The notes beneath the pieces were generated by a model. It was not told the origin of the DNA and made no database searches. It saw nothing but the letters and a program-made list of their open reading frames with translations. A program made the translations under genes and the position numbers. Of a DNA stretch of 32,190 nt, positions 7,234 through 16,433 are shown piece after piece; position 1 is the first letter of the stretch, and every line of letters starts with the position of its first letter. The DNA comes from Rhodocyclales bacterium (GTDB lineage Bacteria > Pseudomonadota > Gammaproteobacteria > Burkholderiales > Rhodocyclaceae), in the NCBI GenBank assembly GCA_016183655.1, contig JACPEH010000025.1:1-32190 (forward strand). The letters are read 5' to 3'.

Positions 7234-9816
7234 TCAAGCGGTTTCGGGGAGCGCTTGCCAGCCCGGGGCCTGCCAGTCGGCCGGAACGATCTTCCGGGCT
7301 GGCTTGCCGATGTAGTAGCCCTGCGCCAGATGGATGCCCATCTTGTGCAGCTCGTCGAGCACCTCCTGCGCCTCGACGTACTCGGCGACGATGGTGATGC
7401 CCATTTCCTGCGCCAGCGACTTGATGCTGGTGACCACCGCGTGGTCCTTCGCGCTGGTCAGCATGTTGGCGATGAAGTCGCCCTCGATCTTGAGGAAGTC
7501 GATCGGGAAGCGGCGCAGGTAGTGGAAGGAGGAGAAGCCGGAGCCGAAGTCGTCGATGGCCAGCTTGAAGCCTTCGATCTTCAGTTCGTTGAGCAGGCGT
7601 TCGAGCATCGACAGGTTCTTCACGGTGTCGCGCTCGGTGATCTCGAAGACGATCTGCTCGTTGCGGAAGCCGCTGTCGGCGACGATCTGGCGGATGCTGC
7701 GGCCGAACTCGCTGAGCACCAGCGCGCGCGGCGAGAGGTTGATGAAGACCTCGCCGTCGTGCCCCATCTCGTGCAGGCGGGTCAGCGCGCGCTCGATCAC
7801 CAGCGCGTCGAGGCGGTGGATGACGCCCATCTTCTCGGCGATCTCGACGAACTCGTCGGCGCGCATGATCTCGCCGTTCACCTCGATGCGCGACAGCACC
7901 TCGTAGGCGACGACGCGGCGGGTGGCCACGTCGAGGATCGGCTGGAAGAAGGGGATCACCCGCTTCGACTCGATCGCGTCGAGCACCAGCGCGCTCTTCT
8001 CGGTGATGTCGCGGAAGACGTCGACGACGTCGTCGGCGGTGGGCACGGCGACGCGGTCCTTGCCGCCGGCCTTGGCCTTGTACATCATGTTGTCGGCGAA
8101 GAGGAACAGGTCCTTGGCGTTGTCGGCGTGGTCGGGGTAGACGGCCAGGCCGATCGAGCCGGTGCCGCGCAGGCGCAGGCCACCTTCGAGTTCGAGCTGC
8201 ATCGTCTCGATCGCCGCGCGCACGCGCTCGGCGACGATGGCGACGCCGTCGAGGTCGGCCTCGGGCAGGATGGCGACGAACTCGTCGCCGCCGTAGCGGG
8301 CGAAGATGTCGCCATCGCGCAGCGCTGCCTGCACCTCGCGCGCGAAGTGCTGCAGGTACTTGTCGCCGACCGGGTGGCCATGGCTGTCGTTGATCACCTT
8401 GAAGTTGTCGAGGTCGATCAGCAGCATGCCGAACTTGTAGCCGTGGCGGCTGGCGCGGCCGATCTCGTAGGCGGCCAGCTCCCAGAAGACGCGCTGGTTA
8501 AAGAGGTCGGTGAGCGGGTCGCGCGTGGCGTAGTACTCGAGGTCGCGGGTGTACTTGTAGATCGCCTTCACCGAGCCGACCACGTTGAGCAGCGTGGACA
8601 GCACGCTTTCCATGACCAGCTGGCGGGTTTCGTCTTCGAGGACGTCGGAATGGACGCCGATGCCGACGATGCCGCCGATCTTCGGCGAATCGACGAAGAA
8701 GGATTTGACGCGGACGGCGACCGCATCCTGGTTGAGCACCACTTCCGCGGCATGGCTGTCGACGATGTGGTGGTTGAGCGTGCATTCGGCGATGTCGGAG
8801 AACTTCGGGCTGTTCACCAGCGCCGCGCGGATGTGCTCCTCCATCATCCCCCGCGTCTGCAGCGACGGCGGGCCGCGCCAGAAGATCTCCAGGTCGAACA
8901 GCTCGTCGTCGATCTTGAACACCGAGAACAGCACGTGCGCCGGCATCACGCGGTTGATGTCGGTGAGCAGCTGGCCGACGTACTCGCGCCAGTCGCGGAC
9001 GACGTCGGAGGTGATCACGAATTTTTCGAGCAGGCCGATCTCGAAGGTGAGGATGTCCTTGTCGACGGCAATCATGCGCAGCTTGTTCACCATGACGTCG
9101 ATGGCACTGACGATCTGGTTGAACTCGGTGAAGCCGAGGTCGTGCTTGGTAAGCGCGACCTCGCGCAGGTCGCGGACCGAATTGACCTGCTCGAAGCTCT
9201 CGCGCATCGCCTCGGCCGAGCCCTCGATGCGCCGGCACACCCACCAGACGACGATGGCGGCGAAGAAGGCGACCATCGGCAGCAGCACGGTCAGGGCGAC
9301 CAGCAGGTCGCGGCGGGCGGTCTCGATAACCGGGCCGAATTCCTGGCGGATCTCGATCGCGCCGAGCACCGAGCCGACCTCGGCATTGCGGTGGCAGCGC
9401 AGGCAGCGCTCCTCGGCGGCCAGCGGGTAGATGTGGCGCACCGAGGTCTCGGTGTCGATGTGCCGCGACTTGCCGTCGGCGAGTGCGGCCGTGACTTCGG
9501 CATCGAGCGGCGCCTGTTCGATTTCGTCGTAGATCGCCGAGACCAATGCACCGCGGTAGATCTCGATGTTCAGCCCGGAGCCGGCGCCGGCGCCCTGCGT
9601 CGCGCGCAGGAAGGCTTCGGCCTGCGAGCGCTTCCAGCCGGCGCTCATCACCTGGTACATCGAGCTGAAGGTGACGCGGGCAACGGCGTCGGAGGTGCGC
9701 ACGGCATTGGCCTTGACCACCCGGTCGAGGATGTCGCCGATGGTCAGATAGGTGCCGCCGAAGAAGAGAACCCCGACCGCTGCCGAAGCGGCCAGTATGA
9801 ACGTCCTGATGCGCAT
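7234..9816 (-). CDS. Membrane GGDEF-EAL protein with a periplasmic c-type haem sensor domain
   Basis: An 860-residue c-di-GMP enzyme. Order: transmembrane helix about 5-27; periplasmic domain about 28-168 with CLRCH (138-142), a CxxCH haem-attachment motif as in DUF3365/Tll0287-like sensors; second helix about 171-194; a GAF-like cytoplasmic region about 250-420; GGDEF domain with intact GGDEF (509-513) and an inhibitory RxxD site (RDGD, 500-503); EAL domain about 615-845 with EVL in place of EAL (639-641), and N693, E725, D755/D756, K776, E812 retained. Both cyclase and phosphodiesterase halves therefore look catalytically competent. The likely input is redox state, NO or another haem ligand in the periplasm. 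A G-rich ribosome-binding stretch precedes the ATG. It is divergent from a CBS-PAS gene, and two FNR-like boxes lie upstream. The signal it senses is inference. Confidence 0.92.
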   Translation of the reverse strand: MRIRTFILAASAAVGVLFFGGTYLTIGDILDRVVKANAVRTSDAVARVTFSSMYQVMSAGWKRSQAEAFLRATQGAGAGSGLNIEIYRGALVSAIYDEIEQAPLDAEVTAALADGKSRHIDTETSVRHIYPLAAEERCLRCHRNAEVGSVLGAIEIRQEFGPVIETARRDLLVALTVLLPMVAFFAAIVVWWVCRRIEGSAEAMRESFEQVNSVRDLREVALTKHDLGFTEFNQIVSAIDVMVNKLRMIAVDKDILTFEIGLLEKFVITSDVVRDWREYVGQLLTDINRVMPAHVLFSVFKIDDELFDLEIFWRGPPSLQTRGMMEEHIRAALVNSPKFSDIAECTLNHHIVDSHAAEVVLNQDAVAVRVKSFFVDSPKIGGIVGIGVHSDVLEDETRQLVMESVLSTLLNVVGSVKAIYKYTRDLEYYATRDPLTDLFNQRVFWELAAYEIGRASRHGYKFGMLLIDLDNFKVINDSHGHPVGDKYLQHFAREVQAALRDGDIFARYGGDEFVAILPEADLDGVAIVAERVRAAIETMQLELEGGLRLRGTGSIGLAVYPDHADNAKDLFLFADNMMYKAKAGGKDRVAVPTADDVVDVFRDITEKSALVLDAIESKRVIPFFQPILDVATRRVVAYEVLSRIEVNGEIMRADEFVEIAEKMGVIHRLDALVIERALTRLHEMGHDGEVFINLSPRALVLSEFGRSIRQIVADSGFRNEQIVFEITERDTVKNLSMLERLLNELKIEGFKLAIDDFGSGFSSFHYLRRFPIDFLKIEGDFIANMLTSAKDHAVVTSIKSLAQEMGITIVAEYVEAQEVLDELHKMGIHLAQGYYIGKPARKIVPADWQAPGWQALPETA

Positions 9817-9909
9817 AACCCCCCCGAGTTGCTGCGTGCGTGGTTGCCGTCACGTTTAGCGCCCGTCGGCGAATTCCGGGAAGCGTAAGCCGCCCGCCCT
9901 CGCCGGACC

Positions 9910-9923
9910 TTGATCTGCATCAG
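9910..9923. promoter_or_regulatory. Candidate FNR/Anr-type operator 1
   Basis: TTGAT-CTGC-ATCAG matches 9 of 10 defined positions of the FNR consensus TTGAT-N4-ATCAA. Its centre (9916.5) is 41.5 bases upstream of 9875 on the minus strand, where a start site would be served by the -10-like TACGCT (minus strand, 9882-9887). That is the geometry of a class II FNR-activated promoter for the GGDEF-EAL gene. No transcript data exist here. Confidence 0.5.
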
Positions 9924-9940
9924 ATGCACATCATACACAC

Positions 9941-9954
9941 TTGTCATAGATCAA
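9941..9954. promoter_or_regulatory. Candidate FNR/Anr-type operator 2
   Basis: TTGTC-ATAG-ATCAA matches 8 of 10 positions of the FNR consensus. It is 31 bases (about three helical turns) from operator 1. The outer halves of the two sites form an 8-base inverted repeat, CCTTGATC (9908-9915) and GATCAAGG (9949-9956). It could serve the divergent CBS-PAS gene or cooperate with site 1; I could not place a convincing -10 for the rightward gene. Confidence 0.42.
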
Positions 9955-10105
9955 GGCCAAAACGCGGCAGCGGGATGGACAGGCCGCCCCGATTTCCCGG
10001 AAGGCACCCCGGCGGACGCGCCGTTATTTGGCCCGCCCTCGCCGCGGCGGGATTAGAATCGACGGCATCGCGCGGGGGGCAGAACACCCGCAACAGGAAA
10101 AACAG

Positions 10106-11287
10106 ATGGACACCAACAGCAAACTGATTTCCGCCGTGATGACCAGCAAGGTCTGGCAAGTCGGCGCCGACGACACGGCCGAGGCGACGCTGGCGCTGAT
10201 GCAGCACCGCAAGGTGAGCTCGGTGCTGGTCACCGACGGCGACCGGATCCTCGGCATCATCACCGAACACGACATCGTCCGTGCGCTGCACGAGGGCGGC
10301 AACATCAAGCAGCGGACCTGCGCCGACCTGATGCAGGCGCCGGTGATCACCGTCACCGACACGACGCTGTGCATCGACGCCTATCACCTGATGGTCGGCC
10401 GCGGCATCCGCCACCTGGCGGTGACCGACGCCGCCGGACACATCGTCGGCGTCGCCAGCGAAGGCGACCTGATGCGCGACTTCGGCATCGAGTACTTCAT
10501 GACCTTCAAGGACATCGGCAGCGTCATGAGTCGTCGCATCTGCCGCCTGCCGCCGAACGCGACCGTCGCCGACGCGGTGGCGCAGATGCTCGCCGAGCGC
10601 CAGAGCTGCGTCGTCGTCGTCGATGCGCAGGGCGGCCCCGCCGGCATGCTGACCGAACGCGACATCGTCCGCCTGTGCAACCAGCAGGAGAATCCGGAAC
10701 GGCTGACGCTGGCCGAGACGATGTGCGCCCCGGTGCGGACGGTACGGCCGCACGGGCTGCTGCACGAGGCGGTCGGCCTGATGGCCGCGGCGCACATCCG
10801 CCGCCTGGTGGCGGTCGACGACGGCGGCGCCGTCTGCGGCCTGCTCACGCACCATGACATCGTGCTCGGCCTGGAAGGCGGCTACGTCAGCTACCTCAAG
10901 GAGATCGTCGAGAAGCAGGCGCACGAGCTGAAGCAGGCGGCGCTGATCATCGACGAGAAGCTGCTGCTGACCAACATCCTGCGTTCGGCCACCGGCACCG
11001 CGCTGCTCGCCGCCGACCTCAGCTACCGCATCTCCTACGCGACGCCGGCGGTCGCCGACGTGCTCGGCGTGCGCACCGAGGACATCGGCGGCCAGGACCT
11101 CCGCGGCATCCTCAAGCTGCTCGGCTGGGCCGCGGTCGACGGCGCGCTCAGCGAGGCCGCCCTCGCCGACGGCGCCACCCAGCACACGGTGGCGACGCCG
11201 GATGGCGGCATCGATCTGCAGGCTTCGCTGCTGCTCGACGCGCAGGACAAGGTGCAGGGCTACCTGGTGCTGGCGCAGCGGGCCTGA
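10106..11287 (+). CDS. Four-CBS-domain protein with C-terminal PAS domain
   Basis: A 393-residue cytoplasmic protein. Four CBS motifs run in tandem (about 8-64, 72-127, 137-193, 203-257), each with the typical T/S-E-x-D-I/L-x-R-like end (TEHDIV, SEGDLM, TERDIV, THHDIV); two CBS pairs normally bind adenine nucleotides. A linker helix about 260-282 leads to a PAS-like domain (about 283-390). There is no kinase, GGDEF or DNA-binding output domain, which is unusual because CBS-CBS-PAS modules often precede one. The chosen ATG follows AGGA 7-10 bases upstream; an in-frame ATG 26 codons earlier would add a basic, unconserved-looking extension. It probably works as an energy or redox sensor acting through a partner; the divergent c-di-GMP enzyme is an obvious candidate, but this is inference. 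Confidence 0.88.
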   Translation: MDTNSKLISAVMTSKVWQVGADDTAEATLALMQHRKVSSVLVTDGDRILGIITEHDIVRALHEGGNIKQRTCADLMQAPVITVTDTTLCIDAYHLMVGRGIRHLAVTDAAGHIVGVASEGDLMRDFGIEYFMTFKDIGSVMSRRICRLPPNATVADAVAQMLAERQSCVVVVDAQGGPAGMLTERDIVRLCNQQENPERLTLAETMCAPVRTVRPHGLLHEAVGLMAAAHIRRLVAVDDGGAVCGLLTHHDIVLGLEGGYVSYLKEIVEKQAHELKQAALIIDEKLLLTNILRSATGTALLAADLSYRISYATPAVADVLGVRTEDIGGQDLRGILKLLGWAAVDGALSEAALADGATQHTVATPDGGIDLQASLLLDAQDKVQGYLVLAQRA

Positions 11288-11365
11288 ACGCCGGCGCCGG
11301 CCGAAACGGTGCGCCGGCGGCCAGTCGGTGCGAAAATAATGCTTTCAACCAATCGGGCATAGGCG

Positions 11366-11566
11366 ATGGCCGGAGGCTGGGGCTGCCCCCACGAAGTGAA
11401 CGACCGCTGCACGAAGGTGAACAACCTGCCGTGCAATCCGGGCATGAAAGGCTGCGAACTGGCCGGCCGCTTCCGCTTCGCCAACGAGGACAAGAACGCC
11501 CGCTTCAACGAGAAGCAGGCGCGCCAGGCGGCCGCCGGCGACAACAAGAGCAAGGACGGACCATGA
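11366..11566 (+). CDS. Small four-cysteine conserved protein, translationally coupled to pyrF
   Basis: A 66-residue hydrophilic protein with cysteines in the contexts GCPH, RCTK, PCNP and GCEL (residues 7, 15, 23, 30) plus a histidine at 9, which suggests a small metal-binding or disulphide-linked knuckle. The C-terminal half is charged and helical. I believe similar short proteins occur in related betaproteobacteria, but no function is known to me. Its TGA overlaps the pyrF ATG (ATGA), so the two are co-transcribed and probably translationally coupled. No strong Shine-Dalgarno site precedes its own ATG. Confidence 0.72.
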   Translation: MAGGWGCPHEVNDRCTKVNNLPCNPGMKGCELAGRFRFANEDKNARFNEKQARQAAAGDNKSKDGP

Positions 11567-12402
11567 CTTTCATCCAATCACTCCAGGCTGCGTGGCAGCG
11601 CAACGATTCCCTGCTCTGCGTCGGGCTCGACCCGGACCCGGCGAAGTTCCCGGTGCACCTGTGCGGCCGCGGCGCGGAAAAGAACGGCTCGATCTTCGAG
11701 TTCTGCCGCAGCATCGTCGACGCCACGGCCGACCTCGTCTGCTGCTTCAAGCCGCAGATCGCCTACTTCGCCGCGCACCGCGCCGAGGACCAGCTGGAAG
11801 CGCTGGTCGCCCACATCCACCTCACCCACCCCGGCATCCCGGTGATCCTCGACGCCAAGCGCGGCGACATCGGCAGCACCGCCGAGCAGTATGCGATCGA
11901 GGCCTTCGAGCGCTACGGCGCCGACGCCGTCACCGCCAACCCGTACATGGGCCGCGACTCGGTCGAGCCCTACCTGGCGTACAAGGACAAGGGCGTGATC
12001 CTGCTCTGCCGGACCTCCAACCCCGGCGGCAGCGACCTGCAGTTCCTCGACGTCGGCGGCGGCATGAAGCTCTACGAACACGTCGCCCGACTGGTGGCGG
12101 AAGACTGGAACAGCAGCGGCCAGTGCGCGCTGGTGGTCGGCGCCACTTTCCCCGCCGAGATCGCCCGCGTGCGCGAGCTGACCGGCGACATGCCGCTGCT
12201 GGTGCCGGGCATCGGCGCCCAGGGCGGCGACATCGAGGCGACGGTGAAGGCCGGCCGTACCGGGAATGGCGACCGACCCGGCACCGGCCTGATGATCAAC
12301 TCCTCGCGCGCCATCCTCTACGCCGGCAAGGACGAGCACTTCGCCGACGCCGCCCGCCGCGTCGCCAGCGAGACGCGCGACGCGATCAACCGCTTCCGCT
12401 GA
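11563..12402 (+). CDS. pyrF: Orotidine 5'-phosphate decarboxylase (type 2)
   Basis: A 279-residue cytoplasmic enzyme that converts OMP to UMP, the last step of de novo pyrimidine synthesis. The length fits the longer type 2 family (about 270) rather than the short E. coli type. The N-terminal substrate-binding [10 protein letters not shown] (17-26), FKPQIAYF (62-69) and the catalytic [11 protein letters not shown] block (97-107, with its Lys-Asp network) are intact; a PGIGAQGGD phosphate-binding loop follows near the C-terminus. The start is fixed by the ATGA overlap with the upstream small gene; an upstream in-frame extension to 11431 is the shadow of that gene. The 136-base gap after it has no gene. 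Confidence 0.96.
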   Translation: MTFIQSLQAAWQRNDSLLCVGLDPDPAKFPVHLCGRGAEKNGSIFEFCRSIVDATADLVCCFKPQIAYFAAHRAEDQLEALVAHIHLTHPGIPVILDAKRGDIGSTAEQYAIEAFERYGADAVTANPYMGRDSVEPYLAYKDKGVILLCRTSNPGGSDLQFLDVGGGMKLYEHVARLVAEDWNSSGQCALVVGATFPAEIARVRELTGDMPLLVPGIGAQGGDIEATVKAGRTGNGDRPGTGLMINSSRAILYAGKDEHFADAARRVASETRDAINRFR

Positions 12403-12538
12403 GCGGCGGCCGGGCGGTGGCGCCGCCGGCCTCAGCAACGGCCCAGGGCTCGCCGGCCATGACGACGGCACCCCACGCGACGCGCGGCAATGCGACAATA
12501 TCGCCGTTCGCTAATTCACCCGCGGAAAGACCGACCCG

Positions 12539-13708
12539 ATGAAACCCGGCACCCTGACCCGTCGCCTGCCGATCGCTTTGGCCGTGATCGGCCTCGTTGC
12601 TGCTGCCGTCTGGTGGGCCGGCCGGCCGAAGCCGGTGGCGGTGGCACTGGCCGAGATCGACCGCGGCAAGGTCGAATCGAGCATCGCCAACACCCGCGCC
12701 GGAACGGTGGAAGCCTGCCAGCGCACCAAGCTGTCGACGATCCTCGGCGGCCGCATCGAGGTGCTGGCGGTGAAGGAAGGCGACCGCGTGAAGCAGGGCC
12801 AGCTCTTGATGAAGCTGTGGAACGACGACCAGCAGGCGCAGTCGGCGCTGGCGGCGGCGCAGATGCAGACGGCACGGAAGCGGGTTAACGAAGCATGCAC
12901 GCTGGCGGCGAACGCTGGCCGGGAAGCCGAGCGGCAGGCCTCGCTGCGCGAGCGCGGCTTCGTTTCCGGCTCGCGCGAGGAGGCGGCGCGCGCCGAGGCC
13001 GACGCCAAGCGCGCCGGCTGCGAGGCGGTGCGCGCCGACGTCGCCGCCGCCGAGGCCAAGCTGAAGGCAACCCGTGTCGAGCAGGGGCGCACCGTGCTCT
13101 ACGCGCCCTTCGCCGGCACCGTCGCCAAGATCGTCGGCGAGGTCGGCGAGTACTCCACCCCGTCGCCCCCCGGCGTGCCGACGCCGCCGGCGATCGACCT
13201 GATCGACGATTCCTGCCTCTACGTGAAGGCGCCGATGGACGAGGTCGACGCGCCGAAGATCGTCGCCGGCCAGCCGGTGCGCATCAGCCTCGACGCGCTG
13301 CCGAAGCAGAGCTTCCCGGGCAAGGTGAAGCGCGTCGCGCCCTACGTCTCGGCGGTCGAGAAGCAGGCGCGCACGGTCGACGTCGAGGCGCTGTTCGACG
13401 ACCCGCAGGCGCCGGGCAAGCTGCTGGTCGGCTACAGCGCGGACATCGAGGTGATCCTCGCCGTGCGCGACAAGGTCGTGCGCGTGCCGACCTCGGCGCT
13501 GCAGGAAGGCGGCCGCGTGCTGATCGCCGACGGCGACGGCAAGCTCGCCGAACGGCAGCTGAAGACCGGACTGTCCAACTGGGAATACACCGAAGTGCTG
13601 GAAGGCCTGGCCGCCGGCGAACGCGTCGTCACCTCGCTCGAACGCGAAGGCGTCAAGGCCGGCGCCGCCTGGATCGCCGAGCAGCCGAAAGACGGCGCCG
13701 GCAAGTGA
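12539..13708 (+). CDS. Periplasmic adaptor subunit of a MacAB-type exporter (HlyD/MacA family)
   Basis: A 389-residue membrane fusion protein. A single N-terminal helix (about 10-28) anchors it in the inner membrane. It is followed by a lipoyl half-motif (GGRIEVLAVKEGDRVKQGQLL), a coiled-coil hairpin (about 95-175), the second lipoyl half (APFAGTVAKIVGEVGEY) and beta-barrel and membrane-proximal domains. It would link an inner-membrane ABC transporter to an outer-membrane channel; no TolC-like gene is present, so a shared channel would be needed. First gene of a tight operon: its TGA overlaps the ATG of the ATPase gene by one base. The substrate cannot be read from the sequence. Confidence 0.92.
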   Translation: MKPGTLTRRLPIALAVIGLVAAAVWWAGRPKPVAVALAEIDRGKVESSIANTRAGTVEACQRTKLSTILGGRIEVLAVKEGDRVKQGQLLMKLWNDDQQAQSALAAAQMQTARKRVNEACTLAANAGREAERQASLRERGFVSGSREEAARAEADAKRAGCEAVRADVAAAEAKLKATRVEQGRTVLYAPFAGTVAKIVGEVGEYSTPSPPGVPTPPAIDLIDDSCLYVKAPMDEVDAPKIVAGQPVRISLDALPKQSFPGKVKRVAPYVSAVEKQARTVDVEALFDDPQAPGKLLVGYSADIEVILAVRDKVVRVPTSALQEGGRVLIADGDGKLAERQLKTGLSNWEYTEVLEGLAAGERVVTSLEREGVKAGAAWIAEQPKDGAGK

Positions 13709-14418
13709 TGGCGGAAGCGAGCACCGCGCCGCTGATCGCGCTCGCCGACATCGAGCGCGTCTTCCACCTCGGCGACAGCGAGGTGCATGCGCTGCACCGC
13801 CTCGACCTGCAGATCGAGGCCGGCGAGTACGTGGCGGTGATGGGCCCCTCGGGCTCCGGCAAGTCGACGCTCTTGAACCTGCTCGGCCTGCTCGACCGCC
13901 CCAACGCTGGCACCTACCGGCTGGAAGGCCGCGACGTGACGACGCTCAGCCCGGAGGAACAGGCGCGCGTCAGGAGCGAGCGGATCGGTTTCGTCTTCCA
14001 GAGCTTCCACCTGGTGCCGCGGCTGACCGCGGCCGAGAACATCGCGCTGCCGATGACGCTGGCCGGCATCCCGCCGGCGCAGCGCGCCGAGCGCGTGGCG
14101 CAGGCGCTGAAGGACTACGGCCTCGCCGACCGCGCCAGCCACCGCCCGGATGAGCTGTCCGGCGGCCAGCGCCAGCGCGTGGCGATCGCCCGCGCGACGA
14201 TCATGCAGCCGGCGGTGATCCTCGCCGACGAACCGACCGGCAACCTCGACCGCGCCACCGGCGACGAAGTCGTGCGCCTGCTCGAAGAACTCAACGCACA
14301 GGGCGTGACGCTGATCGTCGTCACCCACGACGCTTCCCTCGGCAGCCGTGCCCGGCGCCAGCTGCAGATGGAGGACGGGTCGTTGAAGCGGGATTCGCGA
14401 TGCGCACCCCCGACCTGA
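13708..14418 (+). CDS. ABC transporter ATP-binding protein, MacB/LolD type
   Basis: A 236-residue ATPase with complete motifs: Walker A GPSGSGKST (46-54), Q-loop FVFQSF (96-100), signature LSGGQRQR (150-157), Walker B VILADEPTGNLD (170-181) and switch histidine H207. The pattern is that of the MacB/LolD/FtsE-like family, which works with FtsX-type permeases by mechanotransmission rather than classical import. Here the ATPase is separate from the permeases, unlike fused E. coli MacB. The start overlaps the upstream stop (TGATG), and its last 19 bases overlap the first permease gene. The exported substrate is unknown. Confidence 0.95.
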   Translation: MAEASTAPLIALADIERVFHLGDSEVHALHRLDLQIEAGEYVAVMGPSGSGKSTLLNLLGLLDRPNAGTYRLEGRDVTTLSPEEQARVRSERIGFVFQSFHLVPRLTAAENIALPMTLAGIPPAQRAERVAQALKDYGLADRASHRPDELSGGQRQRVAIARATIMQPAVILADEPTGNLDRATGDEVVRLLEELNAQGVTLIVVTHDASLGSRARRQLQMEDGSLKRDSRCAPPT

Positions 14419-15608
14419 TCCGCTTCGCGCGCGACGCCGCCACCGGCAACCCGCTGCGCACGGTGCTGCTGGTGCTGGCGATGGCGATCGGCGTCGCCGC
14501 GGTGGTGGTGCTCACCGCACTCGGCGACGGCGCCCGGCGCTACGTGATCAACGAGTTCTCGGCGATCGGCAGCAACCTGGTGATCGTCCTCCCCGGCCGC
14601 TCGCAGACCGGCGGCTTCAACCCGGGCAACGCCATCACCAGCACGCCGCGCGACCTGACCGTGGACGATGCCGAGGCGCTGCAGCGCGCGCCGGCCGTGC
14701 GCCGCGTCGCGCCGCTGGCGATCGGCACCTCCGAAATCAGCATCGGCGGCCGCCTGCGCGAGGTGATGGTCGCCGGCACCACCTCGCAGTTCATCGAGGT
14801 GCGCCGGATGACGCTGGCGCAGGGCCGCTTCCTGCCCGCCGACGACTGGCGGCGCGGCGCCAGCGAGGCGGTGATCGGCGCCAAGATCCGCGACGAGATG
14901 TTCGGCGCCGAGCCGGCGCTGGGCAAGCTGGTGCGCATCGGCGACCGCCGCTTCCGCATCGTCGGCGTGCTCGCGGCGGGCGGCCAGGGGCTGGGGATGA
15001 ACACCGACGAACTGGTGATCGTGCCGGTGTCGCTGGCGCAGGCGATGTTCAACAGCAACACGCTGTTCCGCATCCTGATCGAGGCCAACAGCCGCGAGGC
15101 GATCGAGCCGGCGAAGGCGCAGGTGACCGAGATCATCAAGGTCCGCCACGACGGCGAGCTGGACGTGACGGTGATCACCCAGGACGCCGTGCTGGCCACC
15201 TTCGACCGCCTGCTCGGCACGCTGACGCTGGGCGTCGCCGGCATCGCCGCGATCAGCCTGGCGGTGGCCGGCATCCTGGTGATGAACGTGATGCTGGTCT
15301 CGGTGACCCAGCGCACCGCCGAGATCGGCCTCCTGAAGGCGCTCGGCGCCACCGGCGACACCATCCGCGCCGCCTTCCTGACCGAAGCCGGCATGCTCTC
15401 GCTGGCCGGCGCACTGCTCGGCTACGCGCTCGGTCACGCCGGCGCCGCGCTGATCCGCCACCTCTACCCGGCTTTCCCGGCCTGGCCGCCCGGCTGGGCG
15501 GTGGTCGCCGGGCTGGGCACGGCGCTGGTCACCGGCCTGCTCTTCGGCGTGCTGCCGGCGCGCCGCGCGGCGCGGCTGGACCCGGTGCAGGCGCTGTCGA
15601 AACGTTAA
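14400..15608 (+). CDS. FtsX/MacB-type ABC permease 1
   Basis: A 402-residue inner-membrane permease with the MacB topology: helix 1 at about 20-41, a large periplasmic domain (about 42-270) and three C-terminal helices (about 270-300, 325-355, 370-395). It ends in the family hallmark VLPARRAARLDPVQAL. It probably forms a heterodimer with permease 2, which is about the same length (401 residues). The gene starts inside the ATPase gene. An A+T-richer DUF3800 gene now separates it from permease 2. Confidence 0.93.
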   Translation: MRTPDLIRFARDAATGNPLRTVLLVLAMAIGVAAVVVLTALGDGARRYVINEFSAIGSNLVIVLPGRSQTGGFNPGNAITSTPRDLTVDDAEALQRAPAVRRVAPLAIGTSEISIGGRLREVMVAGTTSQFIEVRRMTLAQGRFLPADDWRRGASEAVIGAKIRDEMFGAEPALGKLVRIGDRRFRIVGVLAAGGQGLGMNTDELVIVPVSLAQAMFNSNTLFRILIEANSREAIEPAKAQVTEIIKVRHDGELDVTVITQDAVLATFDRLLGTLTLGVAGIAAISLAVAGILVMNVMLVSVTQRTAEIGLLKALGATGDTIRAAFLTEAGMLSLAGALLGYALGHAGAALIRHLYPAFPAWPPGWAVVAGLGTALVTGLLFGVLPARRAARLDPVQALSKR

Positions 15609-15632
15609 AACAGGAATGGGGAGAATGACTTC

Positions 15633-16433
15633 ATGACCGCCAGTTTCACCGTCTATGTCGATGAATCCGGAGATGAAGGTTTTGTGTTCCACCCGGAAGA
15701 ACGGGGCAGCTCGCGATGGCTGGTTCTCTCCGCAGTGGTACTACGCAAGCAGAACGATCTCCTGGCAGTACGCCTGATGCGTGACATTCGCACCTTGCTG
15801 AAAAAAGATGCAAAAAAGGCCCTGCATTTCAGGGAGATGCGGCATGAGCAACGGATTCCCTATGTTCGGGCAATCGGCGGAGCAAAGCTGCGCACCGTTT
15901 CTGTCCTGATCCACAAGCCGTCGATCAGCGAGCCCGAGCGTTTTCAGAGCGAAAGCTTCAGGCTCTATCGATACGCCAGCCGGCTTCTGCTGGAACGCGT
16001 CTCATGGCTGTGCCGAGACCATCATCGACAAGGAGAAGGCGATGGCACCGCGGAAATCACCTTCTCGAACCGCAGCGCAATGTCATATGACGACCTGCGC
16101 ACTTATCTGGGCCACTTGCGAGAAAGTGCGGAATCGAGCGATGTGCGAGTGGACTGGAACGTTGTACGACCGGAGCAGGTAAGAGCGATCAATCATGACC
16201 AACTCGCTGGCCTGCAGATTGCCGATGCCGTCGCATCGGGCATCTACTTCGCCGTCAATCTGAACCCCTACGGCGAGGCGGAAGACAGATATCTTCGCTT
16301 ACTTGCGCCGACGATCTATCGTCACGCAAAAACCCGGACGGCAATCGGTTACGGTCTGAAGTTCTGGCCGGATTCATTTGAGGCGCTGGCAGAAAAACTG
16401 CAGCATCTGGAAGCCTTCGCTCCCTACAAATGA
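15633..16433 (+). CDS. DUF3800 domain protein inserted in the exporter operon
   Basis: A 266-residue protein with the DUF3800 hallmark YVDESGDEG (8-16) at its N-terminus and a conserved QIADAVAS segment near residue 195-202. DUF3800 proteins are predicted to have an RNase H-like fold with acidic metal ligands, and they are often found in variable and defence-rich regions; no activity has been assigned that I know of. The gene is visibly A+T-richer, with more mixed codon use, than the genes on either side. It sits between two permeases that should be contiguous, so recent acquisition is likely. A GGGGAGAATGAC stretch about 10-20 bases upstream can serve as ribosome-binding site. Confidence 0.85.
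   Translation: MTASFTVYVDESGDEGFVFHPEERGSSRWLVLSAVVLRKQNDLLAVRLMRDIRTLLKKDAKKALHFREMRHEQRIPYVRAIGGAKLRTVSVLIHKPSISEPERFQSESFRLYRYASRLLLERVSWLCRDHHRQGEGDGTAEITFSNRSAMSYDDLRTYLGHLRESAESSDVRVDWNVVRPEQVRAINHDQLAGLQIADAVASGIYFAVNLNPYGEAEDRYLRLLAPTIYRHAKTRTAIGYGLKFWPDSFEALAEKLQHLEAFAPYK

Noticed and set aside
7255..9888. 877-codon open frame antisense to the GGDEF-EAL gene
   Set aside because: Same codon-bias shadow; Asp/Val/Ala/His-rich with no recognisable domain, and the other strand encodes intact catalytic motifs.
12403..12538. Gap before the exporter operon considered for a small gene
   Set aside because: A short ATG frame at 12460 has no ribosome-binding site or similarity; the gap more likely holds the operon promoter.
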